Assembly (NCBI RefSeq): GCF_020740795.1
Contig: NC_067283.1
Coordinates: 5,297,659 to 5,361,658 of the forward strand
Direction: 5' to 3'
DNA from: Apus apus
Lineage: Eukaryota; Chordata; Aves; Apodiformes; Apodidae
DNA: 64,000 nt
Shown here: one piece after another, positions 9,601 through 19,512 of the stretch
How positions within the stretch are numbered: the stretch's first letter is position 1
Layout: the number at the start of each line of letters is the position of its first letter
The notes under the pieces: model-generated
What the model saw: only the letters and a program-made list of their open reading frames with translations
Told to the model about the DNA's origin: nothing
The model's database searches: none
Translations under genes and position numbers: made by a program

Positions 9601-11366
9601 CTGACATCACCAGCCACCACCTCTTGCTTTGTGATCCCCCGTATTATATCCACTTTCTTGATGCTTTCATCAAACTGGTCCAGGGGCCTGGTTTCAAACA
9701 TCCACTTGTAGTTCTTGACATCACCACTGATGATTTGCTCTCTGCTTACAGAGGTGACTTCGTGGAAATTGCCGAAGCTATCCTTGATGGCATACAAAGG
9801 TGTTGTCTCAAACAGGATTTGGTTGGCTTTAACGTTGCCAGCTGGAATCTTCTCCTCTTCTTTGGTGACAGGCTCAGCATCAGCCTGATTAATGCTGTCT
9901 AAGGGGAGAGTTTCAAACAGGGTCTTGAAAGACTTCACGTCTCCTTTCACTACCTCTTCTGTGCTGGTGGCTGGAGTTTCTGCCTCAAATGCCTTGGAGA
10001 TGCTGCCAAGGGAACAGGTCTCAAAGACGTGTTTTCTTTGCTTCACATCTCCCTTCTCCTCTGCTGAAAGCTCTAATTTCTGTAGACGTCCCACCTCAAA
10101 ATTCTCTTTCAGAGTTTCCATTGGCTGAGTTTCGAATAGCCAGAGTGTAGATTTTACATCACCTCCAACGACTTGTTCTTTGGCAATGACACTTTCTGAA
10201 GCTTCTCCTTTCAGAGAATCAAGAGTTTGGGTCTCAAAGAGCATTCGCTGCTTGCTGACATCTGCCCCTGTGACAAAATCCGTGGAAGCCTTGAAATCCT
10301 GTTCTTCAACTGTGATTTCTTTGATGGCATCCAGAGGCTGAGTTTCAAATATCCACCTCGCTCCACTGACGTCTGGCCTTCCAATTTCTTCCAGTGAAAT
10401 CCCACGGATTATTTGCACCTTGGAAGTGTCCTTGTTGATGGTATCCAGGGGCTGAGTCTCAAACAGCCAGCGAGCTGTTCTGACTGCATTGCTCTGAATT
10501 TCCTCCCGGCAGACAGACTTGATTTCGTGGATGTTCCCAGTTTTGTCTCTGATGGCACAAAGGGGCTCCGTTTGGAAGAGCCTGACAGTCTTCTTGACAT
10601 CGCCTTTTAGCTCCTGGATTTCTGACTTGAGTTGTAAGATGCTCTTCTCCTCCACTGAGCAGCAACGTCCTATAGCATCCAAGGACTGTGCCTCAAAGAG
10701 CTGTCTGGCACCTTTCACGTCACCTCCCTGGACAGGCTCCTTGAGAACTGCCTCCTGCACTTCGGTGTCATCTGAATACATTTTGTTCAGTAAGTCTAGT
10801 GGTTGGGTTTCAAACAGCCACCGGGCAGTATGGACATCCCCTCTGGCAAGCTCTGTTTCTGATACCTTGGCTGATGTTGACAGACTGTCCCCATTGATTG
10901 ACTGGCTTTCAAATATCAGGGAAGTATTTTTCACATCCCCACCGGGAATGATCTCCTCTTCTGCCAGCTTCTTTGTGGCTTGATGGTCCCCAATGGAGTC
11001 GAGTGCCCAGTTCTCAAAAATCCAGCGCATGGACTGAACCTCTCCTGGAAGAACTTTGTCCAGGTTGACAGATGCCTGTGCATTGAGATCTTCAGTATTA
11101 AGCATTTCTGCCAGGTCCTGAGTCACAGCTTCTTCCAAGTTCTTCCTGAGCTCAGGATGCATGTGTCTGTAGAGCCTCTTTAGCTCATTCACTTGACGCT
11201 GCTGGTAGAACTTGGAGAAGGCTTGCTTTGGAGGAGGCACAGGGAGTGGGTTGAGATCCTGGCTCCCTGGAGCAATGACCTGGACTGAGCCAAGGGCAGG
11301 AGGGGGAGGTAAGTCGTCTTCCATTTTCTTGATGGCAACTTTAGATGATTTCTGAGCTTCTGACAT
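3684..11366 (-). CDS. XIRP1: Xin actin-binding repeat-containing protein 1 (XIRP1/Xin)
   Basis: The protein is an actin-binding scaffold of striated muscle. In the heart the family acts at intercalated discs with the N-cadherin/beta-catenin complex, and Xin repeats bind and bundle F-actin. The frame from ATG 11366 to TAG 3684 encodes 2560 residues with no intron. A DLPPPP motif lies at 18-23 and the conserved block LKRLYRHMHPELRKNL at 62-77. By eye 27 canonical Xin repeats (GDVKxxxWLFETQPLDxI type) follow from residue 108 to about 1070. After them come several decayed repeats, an FPPPPP EVH1-type motif near 1720, a PxxP-rich segment near 1760-1840, a helical, charged region near 2125-2240, and the family C-terminal block ELQTGPDGSKLYGATRTV. 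The start was chosen because MSEAQ aligns with the mammalian N-terminus as I recall it; an in-frame ATG ten codons earlier (11396) is the alternative. Chicken Xin is remembered as about 2560 residues with more repeats than the mammalian protein. Identification is firm. Confidence 0.97.
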   Translation of the reverse strand: MSEAQKSSKVAIKKMEDDLPPPPALGSVQVIAPGSQDLNPLPVPPPKQAFSKFYQQRQVNELKRLYRHMHPELRKNLEEAVTQDLAEMLNTEDLNAQASVNLDKVLPGEVQSMRWIFENWALDSIGDHQATKKLAEEEIIPGGDVKNTSLIFESQSINGDSLSTSAKVSETELARGDVHTARWLFETQPLDLLNKMYSDDTEVQEAVLKEPVQGGDVKGARQLFEAQSLDAIGRCCSVEEKSILQLKSEIQELKGDVKKTVRLFQTEPLCAIRDKTGNIHEIKSVCREEIQSNAVRTARWLFETQPLDTINKDTSKVQIIRGISLEEIGRPDVSGARWIFETQPLDAIKEITVEEQDFKASTDFVTGADVSKQRMLFETQTLDSLKGEASESVIAKEQVVGGDVKSTLWLFETQPMETLKENFEVGRLQKLELSAEEKGDVKQRKHVFETCSLGSISKAFEAETPATSTEEVVKGDVKSFKTLFETLPLDSINQADAEPVTKEEEKIPAGNVKANQILFETTPLYAIKDSFGNFHEVTSVSREQIISGDVKNYKWMFETRPLDQFDESIKKVDIIRGITKQEVVAGDVRTAKWLFETQPMDVIHHQATQGEEHPSVKREISQRGDVKTCRWLFETQPIHTLYEKAEKKQEENDSVPQADVKSYTWMFETQPLDSLKGQEEQYLQVSKAYSQEELQGVDVKTVRHLFETEPLGSSAVGEAERKKTIRYSSRVEIQSGEVSRVKEFFEAKPLDTATKPTSQKDDGTIEAGSVHKFTWLFENYPMDTLKDSSDGIQEIPPEKDVKGGDVGGKRFVFETYSLDQIHDKVDETELQKIQKDTMSKANVKSCTMLFESQPLYAIQDKEGGYHEVTSVQKEEIMKGDMKGARWLFETKPLDQIKKEEEVFVIRAVTQEDITKGDVQAARWRFETEPLDSFSGGKMSVPRTVDDVQKGDVQSNKQLFESQQVGQKKYVRMVSVSDVQRGDVRTSTWLFENQPVDSLYGDAERGSSISTVQREDSQKGDVKRCTWLFETQPMDTLKDPEVTASAGAQEAIPRADVKSTTWLFESTPLDKLSASEGSVETELKERTMKETLETLCTCQAIQHDGILIEANDMESVKMVKYQLSSPGAPEILKEEIVGGHLQRIMLQLLHRTNVEAQSVLVEEDREGKIKVSPLQLLDQSEAVKGKEDLSGNVAKALQGLLSQDASIKKGMVLQETKSGSVKMTLYSLLFRSVQQKVVKGDVKSTIGNLLASSQEQKAAATVKREDNEKGNVQLFASCIEKGDLNYLKNLQQESEIQSLISSQAEQGADESASWVAQGAKIQILPTNQQIEKLVAEGEPGTMEGAKRVFACESVGKEGVLEREAVHAAGVTGTTVPCLGKSLPTVIGKEEILSGGLKVTTKSIQRVTDVSKKAEKEEATMAGLREPVAPGRFPTQVMAQRGEVSEKQQSVVTGEASQMQPEEKALGSDLQAAMQSLRLATAEAKNVQHHVQSKLQRSKEEVHVACRQQAARTQGSVALQSTIQQQDSASTTQESTSTAIRTTTTRVQETSKTHTSMSQKSITSHKKVSASEEVQGGQLLSQESQVVPSRDVSVKDGLYTATPVTTYLNPFVEADYKEQSVQEERDVVIRGDVQTAIRALQSAATEQRLVEKEDVVRGNLKATLQSLEKSNVNVSRGDFKAAMIYRNAGQSYSVCKKKNEAQVISNQTAVVASGSQADNDFPPPPPVAVMKAEHCPPITKATREGALPLPTSKDEAPGYSAPLQTPLLAPPSLFSKPSDRSPAEKPRTPPKPEINAPPRKKPVPPPKPEHLLHEAHSASANNSTSKSTKPNPPPLPPKPLGLRESSKPKPPLTELGKRCMEVHEQSCHEEVQEKCCTLETPVNKPVIAQGMSPERKLPKNTAKTPLQMAEERYKASKGGQGKVESDCAKTSKPMKNGEVNFEAEHGMMNGTAAAPGRCPGEVVQRHIELCQDENRCSSVSHPTCPGRAQTLNVPGQTEPSTLPLGHTIPPKRGDDIGQNASSKVETAGVSNSYGKWDSQRVVQQVNERRQTCHSMSFHQKSIDSFEEKQQVNSKQLKCPDGEAEASAQEKPAVVMREKNKRETEDERRKRLSVHKEEIMKGNVKETMEIFENLRRQEELQEILTRVREFEEETSKMDVKALKSFFEKIPEWVLRQKAHQAKQQDKAETLAKEDADSVSSVEMAFGDLERASAEIIHLKEQTLARLVDIEEAIKKILYSVSSLKSESDIAGLSGLFKESLGSTQSSVSSSNIRKISIVSSKAKQEGMTLETGETESAEGAKVAEKTEVTKTELEVPPLIQSRVSSPSSPSYISIESAARKPAESPRTAHSPWDVPSSDCLDTPGKKESFPQDSSFNHPSVGSTEHDMTPSEKRPEPVQSKTGLSSPKQPTLGNANHATSEKDRCPLDISKGSCHCGAKGGFSDYRSLNVPSPQNPRRQKSILELQTGPDGSKLYGATRTVMEQYEEMDQFGNKIITSSTTVTKQSETQTSSTCDVVSHPQYEVSASPMFQRYLKSPGEDFHTNGSFQEPGVVFVTFGNSKPKK

Positions 11367-11424
11367 CTTTAGGGAAACAGTTTTAAATGTCAGCATCACC
11401 TCGTACCCCCCCAACCCTGTGGCT
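11367..11424 (-). other. XIRP1: XIRP1 coding-exon 5' edge and splice acceptor
   Basis: On the minus strand a pyrimidine-rich tract with a plausible branch site (CTATTAAC) ends in CAG at 11425-11423, so the exon would begin at 11422, leaving 56 bases before ATG 11366. Mammalian XIRP1 is remembered as having a noncoding first exon and one large coding exon, which this fits. A weaker acceptor (CCCTAAAG) abuts the ATG itself at 11367-11368. The frame stays open upstream of the acceptor but has no ATG there. Confidence 0.6.
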
Positions 11425-12690
11425 GTTAATAGTGAGAATGCCAAAGGAAAAAGCCAGCCAACAAGGGCAATCCGTGCACCTACTAAGCTTCATACCTTTG
11501 GTTCAGTAGCACACAACACTTCAAAGCATCACACCACTGCACAAGCTCCACACCTGGGGTTAGCTCTGGTTCCACAGCAAGGCGCTCTACAGCAAGGTGT
11601 CTACTCCAGGCATGTGTGGTGGTTAGGCTACAGTTCCCAGGAGTCAGTCCAGCTACAGCAGGATTCAGACCAGCTACAACCTAATGGAGGTGCCCAATTT
11701 GGGCTGTGTCAGCAAGAGAGAGCAACCACAAGAATAACGTGAAGAAGGCTGTCTTACAGTAGCAAGCTAAATGTTAACTTCTCCTTCCTGCTCTCAAGTG
11801 TCCAGGGCATTGTGAGGACCTAACAGAGAGTCTGGGAACATAGGATATGGGTGCAGGAGAAAGCCAAGGAGCTGTTTCTGAAGAAGTCTCAAGAAGAAAA
11901 TGATGAGAGGGAACCAAACAAAAACATCAAACTGAGCTGAGGAGGACAGCCTATTTTTGGGGAGTGAGCGAGCACGATGGCCTTTTGGTAGCACCATGGG
12001 CTACCCACCTCACAGGAGCAGAGGATGTTTGTCTGATTAATGGTTTCTTTGGTTGGACTTGCAAGTCTACCCCATGTCATCATCTACATAAGAATAGACG
12101 CACAGTTACACAATTAGAGACCTAAATAAGGCTCTGTTGACTTGCAGACTTGTACAGGCAGGAGGCTAAGGAAGGTTTGCAAACTGCTGGCATTAACAGT
12201 CCAAATTCTGTGCTCTGTTGAGAGGAAAACGCAAGGCTGAGGGACCAGAGCTGGACATAACACATGTAGCTGGGGGGGACACCAGAAATTAGATCTGTTT
12301 AGACTCAGTCAGCCTGAGCTCAGCTTGAATTCCCTGCAGTGTTGGTACAGTTGTGGTGGGATGGATGTTCTGTGGTCATTTAGCCTACCTTTGAGCCTCA
12401 CTTTCTGCCTTGTTTCTCCTTAGCCTGAGAAGCCTGGGCACCGAACGCTGAACTGAATACCTGTGACCTGCACTGGCTTGGCTGTTCTCCAAAGAGAAGG
12501 TAGCTGAGGCCTACAATCATTATCCAAAAGAGACTGTAATCCTGGCGGCTTTCCTTTCTGTAAACAGATCTCCTGACCCTTGGCATGCCTGGGCAGTTAC
12601 GTCTGCAGAGTTATGCTGGGAATATTATTAGTTGTTGCTCAAAGCAATGGCGTGCGATGTTATTTCACTCTGTTACACGCAGACTGTTCT
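11425..12690. other. Presumed XIRP1 intron 1, proximal part
   Basis: No coding block is seen. Weak donor-like sites on the minus strand occur at about 11494 (AAAG then GTATGA) and 12005 (GAG then GTGGGT). Using the first would give an intron of only about 70 bases, so it is less likely. Confidence 0.35.
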
Positions 12691-12692
12691 GG

Positions 12693-13380
12693 CTAAAAAT
12701 AAGTATTGAACATTAGTAAAAACAAACAAGCAAACAAAATCCAGAACGCCCAAATATTCTGCAGCAGGTGTAAAATGCAAATCTTTCACACGAGCCAACA
12801 CCCTTTTAAAAATAAGTTTGGGTGTTCTTTTTTGTTTGATCTACGAAGAAGTTCTAAACGTGGGGAAGGGTGACCCAGCAGCTGGGAGCTATATTCAGGA
12901 TGAAAGGTCTCCTCACTGCCTTGGGTGGGTATTTAAATCACCCTCCAGCACAGTCCACAAATATTTGGTTAGATAGTGGTGCTTATCTTAAACGTTTCCT
13001 ACCTTGCTTTTTTTCTGTCTGTGGGGAGAGTGAATGGAGTTGTCCTTCACAGTACTCTGGAAAAGACACAAAGAGAAATGATATCAAACTGCACAGGAAG
13101 GCATGTTAACTGCACATACAGATTTATGTGTGTGTATCACCTAGAGACTTGACAACCATTACAGGTAAAGGGTCTTTTGTTCGTTCACAGGCAGTTCTGT
13201 AACAGCTGTGCAAAACAATCTCATTCGGGGTTGATCAGAAAGATTTGTTTCCAAAATTCCCGAAGTCCTAAACACATTTATTTAGAGTCGAGGGGAAACC
13301 AAAACAAGCACAGATTTCGCCAAAGTTTGATTTAGCCTGTTTTCTTTTTTTTTTTTAATATTTCAGTATTTTAAAAATAA
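12693..13380. promoter_or_regulatory. MEF2-site cluster upstream of XIRP1
   Basis: Three perfect matches to the MEF2 consensus YTAWWWWTAR lie at 12693-12702, 12806-12815 and 13371-13380, all of the (C/T)TAAAAATAA form. E-boxes CAGGTG (near 12765) and CAGCTG (near 12879) lie among them. Xin is known as a MEF2-responsive cardiac gene. The consensus is expected about once in 16 kb in random sequence of equal base composition, so three in under 700 bases is a local excess. Whether this is the promoter or an intronic enhancer depends on where exon 1 lies. Confidence 0.45.
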
Positions 13381-13554
13381 AACTGATCTACATTTGTAAT
13401 TACATTATGGATTATGTATCTAATTGCTTTGAAATTGCCTTCTTTTTTGCTTATTAGACTTCCAGTTGTAATTTTTTGATTACAGTCTCCGTTCATTGAT
13501 TTTTCAACTGGGACTGTTTCCGTCTGGACTCCTCTAGTACAGAGGCCTGATACA

Positions 13555-13822
13555 TCCTTGAGAGGCCTCAAGTTGTGTCAGGGGAGGTTTAGGTTGGACA
13601 TCAGGAAAATGTATTTACTGAAAGTATTGTCAGGCCCTAGCACAGGCTGCCCAGGGCAGTGGTGAAGTCACCATCCCTGAAGGGATTTAAAAGACCTGTA
13701 GGTGTGATGCTGGGGGACATGGTTTAGTGGTGGATTTGGCAGTGGTGGCTTAATGGCTGGACTTGATAATCTCAAAAGGTCTTTTCCAACCAGAACAATT
13801 CTGAGATTCCCTGATTCTATAA
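13555..13822 (+). mobile_element. CR1 LINE, 3' fragment
   Basis: It carries the CR1 C-terminal and 3'UTR segment: 'aggggaggtttaggttggacat', 'cacaggctgcccagggcagtgg', 'ggacatggtttagtggtgg', 'ggctggacttgataatct' and a short ATTCT-type tail. Several frames are disrupted, so it is an old inactive copy. Confidence 0.85.
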
Positions 13823-14035
13823 TCACCCTCATCAGCACCTCTGATACCGTTCATACCGGATTTGCAAACGACCAGGGAAAGCTGCTCACTGTTGGGAAAC
13901 CAAATGCTGAGTTTCCCCCGGATTTACAAAACCAGGCACGTTCTCTCTCACCCTCTTACAACCACTTGCTGGGACGGGACATTGTTGGGATGCTGCTGGT
14001 GACTGGTGAGGGGGAGGAGGGTGCGTGGTGCTTAC

Positions 14036-14130
14036 CGGCTGTGCAGGGCTGCCGGCCTGAGCAGCGGCAGCAGCTGTCCGGGAGAGATAGAGGGCTGACA
14101 GCTCCTTCACAGAGGGTGCAGAGGACCTCC
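14036..14130 (-). other. XIRP1: Candidate noncoding first exon of XIRP1 (A)
   Basis: A GC-rich minus-strand stretch ends in a good donor: GCCG at 14039-14036, then GTAAGC at 14035-14030. The start is not defined; no TATA box is evident. Splicing to the acceptor at 11423 would give an intron of about 2.6 kb. A competing candidate ends at 14677. Either, neither or both may be used. Confidence 0.25.
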
Positions 14131-14676
14131 CTTGTCCTTGCCAAAGTATGTGGCTACTGTTGTCTGATATGTCTAAAAACGACCGCGTCCTCTCATCTGA
14201 AACAGGGACAGAAGTGTGTGTGGTGAGCTATGTGACAAAGACCCGAGGGCAGGACCAGGCTGGAGCGGGAGCTTTGCTGCCCAGGGCTCTGCTGGGTGGC
14301 TTCGATTGCCCCAGCAGCCCCCACCCTTCTCCTTCAAAACTTAACAGCATGCCCTTCTTGATCAAGGGAAAACGTGGACGTTTCCACCTCTTTCATGGCT
14401 GGAACTGACTTTGAGATTGGGTGAGAGTAACACGTTGGCCACAGAGCCTGTGTCCGTCCCCATATCCCTGGACAAGGCCATCCCCAACCAGGAGTGAGTT
14501 GAAGGATGTGAAGGAGCTACGTGTGTACAACTTGAAACACTTCCCACTTTTTTTGCTCGATGGCCACATCGCCCTCCCATCAATGTGCCTCACAAGCAGT
14601 TACATCCATTTAGCTTTACTTCTCCCCTGGAAACTCGTTTCAGAGAACTAAGAGATGAAGAAGCTACAAGACTTAC

Positions 14677-14785
14677 CCAGTGATGTGGCAGGGAGCCTTC
14701 TGCAGAGGCAGAGGACTGACTGAACCCTGCTCTTTGTTTAGAGATCTGTTATTTTGAACCATACCAGCTCCCATAGGGCTCCTGC
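14677..14785 (-). other. XIRP1: Candidate noncoding first exon of XIRP1 (B)
   Basis: The strongest donor upstream of XIRP1 on this strand is CTGG then GTAAGT, with the intron starting at 14676. A TTAAATA element at about 14812-14818 lies some 30 bases before the suggested start, where a TATA-like box would be. This exon would put the MEF2 cluster inside intron 1. Confidence 0.3.
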
Positions 14786-14829
14786 TGGGGCCCAGCAAGG
14801 CATTGCTGAGATATTTAAGATATTCAGTG

Positions 14830-17460
14830 TCCCTCCTACCTTTGTTCAGATGCCTCCCAAGGAGATGACTACAGCTGAAAATGTCCCTGTCTGGTTCATG
14901 GAGAAATGGCTACTCTGGGAGGAGATGCTCTATTAGCCAGACCTCCTGAGGAGTGCAGAGAGGGACTGGATGCTGGATGATGATGCTCGGGTGGTGCTCC
15001 CTCATTCCCACCTGTCATCCTCCCTCCCCCTTGGTCCTCACCCCCCTAAACACTGGGGGGCTTCCCCTCCATCTGAGGGGGAATGAGAGCTGTGTCCATC
15101 CCCAGGGAGAGATTCATAACAAAACTAATGGCTCCAGAGTAGATGGGTTCACTTTCCAAAGAAAGAGGCAACTCCAAATCCTACCTAAAGAATTCGATTT
15201 TGCATTGACCTGCTAGGTGTCAGCAGGATGGCCACCTCCACCTCCCACCACAGACATATGTAGACCTTTCACCCCTAGATGATGCATCTCAGTCCTCCAG
15301 GTTAGTCAGGGCTGTAATTTCTCTGTTACCCCTGTAAAAACACGAGAAGGTTCTCCCTTGATCTGCAGACTTGCACTGCTGCATTTGGGTTTAGTGTGGT
15401 ATTTGCAATGCTTTCTGTTTGAACAATGGGCTCTCTCTCCACAAATCCAGCTATTGCACAGCCAGGAAAGGCCTGATGGACTTTTTAATATGTGCACATT
15501 AGGAGCGCTGCAGCAATTCCAGCATTCTTTGCCCTCCCATCTCAGTCCCCAAATCACGAGATTTTGTAAATAACAAACTGACTGACTCTTCTGTTTGTTT
15601 TCTGGGTTGTGAGTTCAAATTGTCAAAAATACTGGAGGCAATTTACTCTGTTTTTATTTTAAAATAACATCTTATGTCGTATAGCAATAGGATTTCAGGA
15701 GCTAGTGCTTCAAACGTTCCTACAGGGAAGAACATGCACCAAAAAGTCACTGAGGTAAGAGCAGAGGGACCCCAGTTATCTTGTCAAACACTAGGTGGTA
15801 TGTTGCTAGAAGGTGCCAAACTCCAAGGTTTCTTTTGTCCTTGGTTGCAGCTGCTCCTGCAGATGCACAAGCATTTTGGTGCAGAGCTGAGGCTGGATAC
15901 ATGAGGGAGCAGTTGGATGCAATACAGATTTTGCTGCCCAGTTCTGCCAGAGGTCACTGGGACACCAGATGAGGAAACAGAAAAAAGATATTTCCTTAAT
16001 TTTTTTATTTTTTTTTACTAGGTCAACATGCAAATCTGGGACCTCACTCCTCCATTTCTGATGTCCACAGCTTAAGTACTGAGTCAAAATCAATTATCCA
16101 CGTAGAGCCAATGGAGACAGTAGAAATGCTGGGACAATTTGGTGCAGGCTGCAAGGCTGCAAGACAAACCTCCTCTGATTACATCAGTTTTCCCCCACTC
16201 TGCTCAAGAGATCCCAGACTTCAACAAGATACCTGGCTTTTTGAGATGAACTGCACCCTGGAAATGGAGAGGAGAGGGTCAAGGCCTGGCTGAGACACTG
16301 CTTTTAAAGGAGATGGGGCTGATGGTTGCTTACAGAAGCTCCTCTATCTGCTGCAGTGGGTTTCTTCCTTCATTCAGAGGCTTGAGGGATATATTTGAAG
16401 GGTCCCCCATTCTAAAAATGGAAAATGAAGTAATTACAAGCTCAGGTACTTTCAATTTCATGGTCTTTCCTTATTCTGGCCATACTCTGAGAGAAGAGCA
16501 TTGAAGCATGGTCTGAACTGGCTACAGAGAGATTTGAAGAGAGTTTTGAAAAATCTTGTCTGGGAATTTCTCTCTTCTTCCCTACATTGCTGAATTACCT
16601 ACTGAAAAGGCAAAAGGGTTCCAATCAATCTGGAAAATAAAAATAATAATAATAAAAAAAGAAGCTTTCTTCCTTTCAAGTAATGAGATGTGCATAAAGC
16701 CTTCCAGTAAGAGAAGAGAACTGGGGAGAATCAGCCTTGCTAGCTTGAAAGCAGAAAGAAAACCAAGCACAGCTTTGCAGCCTTTCTCTTTGGGAAAATA
16801 AACACAAGTCCTTGGCAAGGGTGTGGCCACACAGAAAAACTCTCATAAACAGCCTCCAGGAGATGGGAGCACTTCACAGCAAGGCAGGGGCCCTGCTTGG
16901 GCTGACACAACCATTTCTGTGCTTAACCATTTTGGTGCTAAATGCCTAGCAAAAGTATCCTCCATATCCAAGAGCTAGACTGGTGACATTTAATGGTCTC
17001 CTCCTACCTCAGGCTAGGGGTATTACTGCTGAGTTGTTATAACTTGTACTGGCCAATGGGCCCGTGGGGTGAGATGCTGCAAGAAGAAGAGCAATGTGCC
17101 CCTCCAGCCAAGAATGAATAACCCAGCTGAAGGAAGATTCCCAGTTCATGCAGTGGAAAATAACACAGCCTCAGTGCCACCTAGTCCTTCATCCCTTAGC
17201 TTGGATGGATGAAAGGGCTTCTGCTTTAATGATGGATATAATTAGATACCAGGCTTTCACTGAAACCTTCCCCTTATCACTGCATTTGTCTTCTTCTTTC
17301 TTTTTTTGGACATTTTTTGCAGTGCACAGGCTCTGCACAGCCCTCTGGTTGCTTATCATTTCTCACTGAGCTGCCTGCCTTAGATAGGGGCTGCTCAAAC
17401 CCGCTGAGCAGGCGGCAAGTCTGGTGGCTCCAAGTGGCTCTGCCTGACAGAACAGGCTGC
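14830..17460. other. Non-coding, upstream of XIRP1
   Basis: I see no coding block. There is an AT-rich stretch near 16630-16660 and scattered unique sequence. Short open frames of 60-95 codons look random. Confidence 0.5.
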
Positions 17461-17470
17461 TACCATCCTC

Positions 17471-17491
17471 TAATTGCTAATTATAGATAAG
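17471..17491. promoter_or_regulatory. MEF2/GATA composite site
   Basis: CTAATTATAG (17477-17486) is a perfect palindromic-type MEF2 match. It overlaps AGATAAG (17485-17491), a GATA-factor site, and is preceded by TAATTG, a homeodomain-type core. MEF2, GATA4 and NKX2-5 act together in heart enhancers, and the element lies about 6 kb upstream of the XIRP1 start codon. Function is inferred from motifs alone. Confidence 0.35.
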
Positions 17492-17539
17492 ATTGAAAGA
17501 AAACGGTTCGTTCTGCTAACGAGAAAGCTGAGCTGTCAT

Positions 17540-19510
17540 GTGTTTGTGGTTAAGGGTGTCCAGCCAGCACTGGGGACATCTCAAGAGTTGTGAGCATGGT
17601 GCTGCTGCATGGCACGGCTTGGAGGGAAAGGGGGAACTTTCCAGCCCAGGGTGCTAAAGCAAAGCCAAAGGGTGTTATGCAGACACAGCTTAGGGTGCTG
17701 TGTATGAGATGGAGGGCATGGAAGCCCATTTGGAGACCTGTGCTGGTCTCCATGTTTCTGCCTTGCTGGAGCAAAAAGGCTCCCCTGGCACGTTCGGCAT
17801 CCGTTCCAGTGCTGAGTGATGCATCCTGCCCGGCGCGGATGGCCTCACGCTGACTGCAGCCCTGGGGATTTTCAACCTGACACTTCCAGCATTAAAGCAT
17901 CCCCCCGTGAGCTAAAATAGCAGAAAAAATGCTCCTGTTGACCCCTCTCCTCCATCCCACCCAAGGGCTGGCATGGCAGTGCTGCTGCCCCAGTGAGGGA
18001 CGTGGGGAAGGCTCCTCCCCGCTGGGCTTTGCTGGCAAAATGTCCTTCGTGCCAGCGTCTGGCGCCAGATGAATCTGCACATTTCATGTGAGGGGCTGCA
18101 ATGATAGGACAGTTGGTAGGGAGCAGCTGTTGGGATTTCTTTAGCTCTTCCCTTAACCCATGTATATGCAGCTCAGGCTCAGTTAACAGCCCCTCTGCCC
18201 CGCCAGCCAGAGAGCAGGGAGGGATGCAGGACTTGGAAACTCGCAATGGGCAAAAATAATTCCTCATATTAATTTGTACTCACTGTTCTTTCTGGACACA
18301 GGGGGAAAAGGCAAGACAATACAGGGAAAAAAATCTTAAATATTAATCTAAAAATTCACTCACTTCCTCTTCAGTTATTGCCCATAAATCACTCAACTTC
18401 TCTGTTTCCTGCTGAAGATAATATTACAGGTCTCTTGAACCATCATCATGTTACATCTGATGGCCAACTTTCAACAAGTGGAAAACAAATCACTAACAAA
18501 ACATTATCCCCCTCCTTCCTCCTAGAAAACCCCATCTCTCCAGTAACACGGCCGCTCTGGCTCACTCTGCTTTCTATTTAAATCACTTTATCCTATAGAG
18601 AAACAATGCTACCCACCTGCTGGTGTCCACCACCTCTGCTGCTGACACTCCTTCACAGCTCGGCTCCCACCACCAACCCCAGTGAGCTACCGAGTGCCTG
18701 AGTCACCTATTAAAAAAAGAAGCTGCAAGCTCAGCACCAGTGTCCCAGCCTGCCTGGCCAACCACATGTCATCGGCTTTGCTCCCAGAATCAGCCACCCT
18801 GAGCAAACACAGCTGCTAAGCAAAGCCCTTTGTGTCGCCGTGGGCGCCCCACGGCTCTCCGTGGACTGGGGCTTGTGTAACGGGGCATGAGATCAGCTGG
18901 GGCTTGCACAGGGCTTGCACGAGCTGGAGGGAAAGGGACAACCTGGTGATGGAAGCTGCAGCAGGGTCCTTTCCCCCTCCAAAAGGGAGTGGTGCTCCAG
19001 AGAGCATCTCATCCCAGCCAGACAAATCCAGCATCTTCTTGTCACCTGCTCAGTGGCTGCTTGGTGTTTGTCCTCTTGCAGATCAACCTCGGGTTTTGCT
19101 GCTGGACCTGGCATGTCCCAGGCTGTGGAGCACGGGTGTGTGATGGTCTCACCCCCTGGCTGTGCCAGGGCTCAGGTATCATGAGGCACTTGGTGCATCC
19201 CAGAGCACAGGACTGAAACCCCAACACTTGATGGCCAGTGGGAACAAAGGGACCCATGTCCTGCAGCTTCTTAGCACTGGGGGAAATCAGGGCAGGAAAG
19301 CAGGGATTTACTCACACTGTGAAAGGGATTCTGCTTCCCAAGGGGAAGGAGGTGAAATGACATGGAAATGCTCCTGGGTCTGTGGTGTGCTGAATTGGTG
19401 GTGGGAGTTTGGGTCCATTTCTGCTATTCCTTCCTGCCTGGGGTGGATAGTGGGTTACCCCCAATCCGATGATCATTACCAGTTGGGTCCCCTGACTCAA
19501 GCTGTGTGCC
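17540..19510. other. Non-coding, nothing recognised
   Basis: Moderately GC-rich unique sequence with many overlapping short frames on both strands, none protein-like. No CR1 tail was found here. Confidence 0.45.
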
Positions 19511-19512
19511 TG

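Noticed and set aside
8808..9902. Long plus-strand open frames (150-159 codons) opposite XIRP1
   Set aside because: They are antisense shadows of the Xin repeats; the repeated codons keep the reverse frames free of stops.
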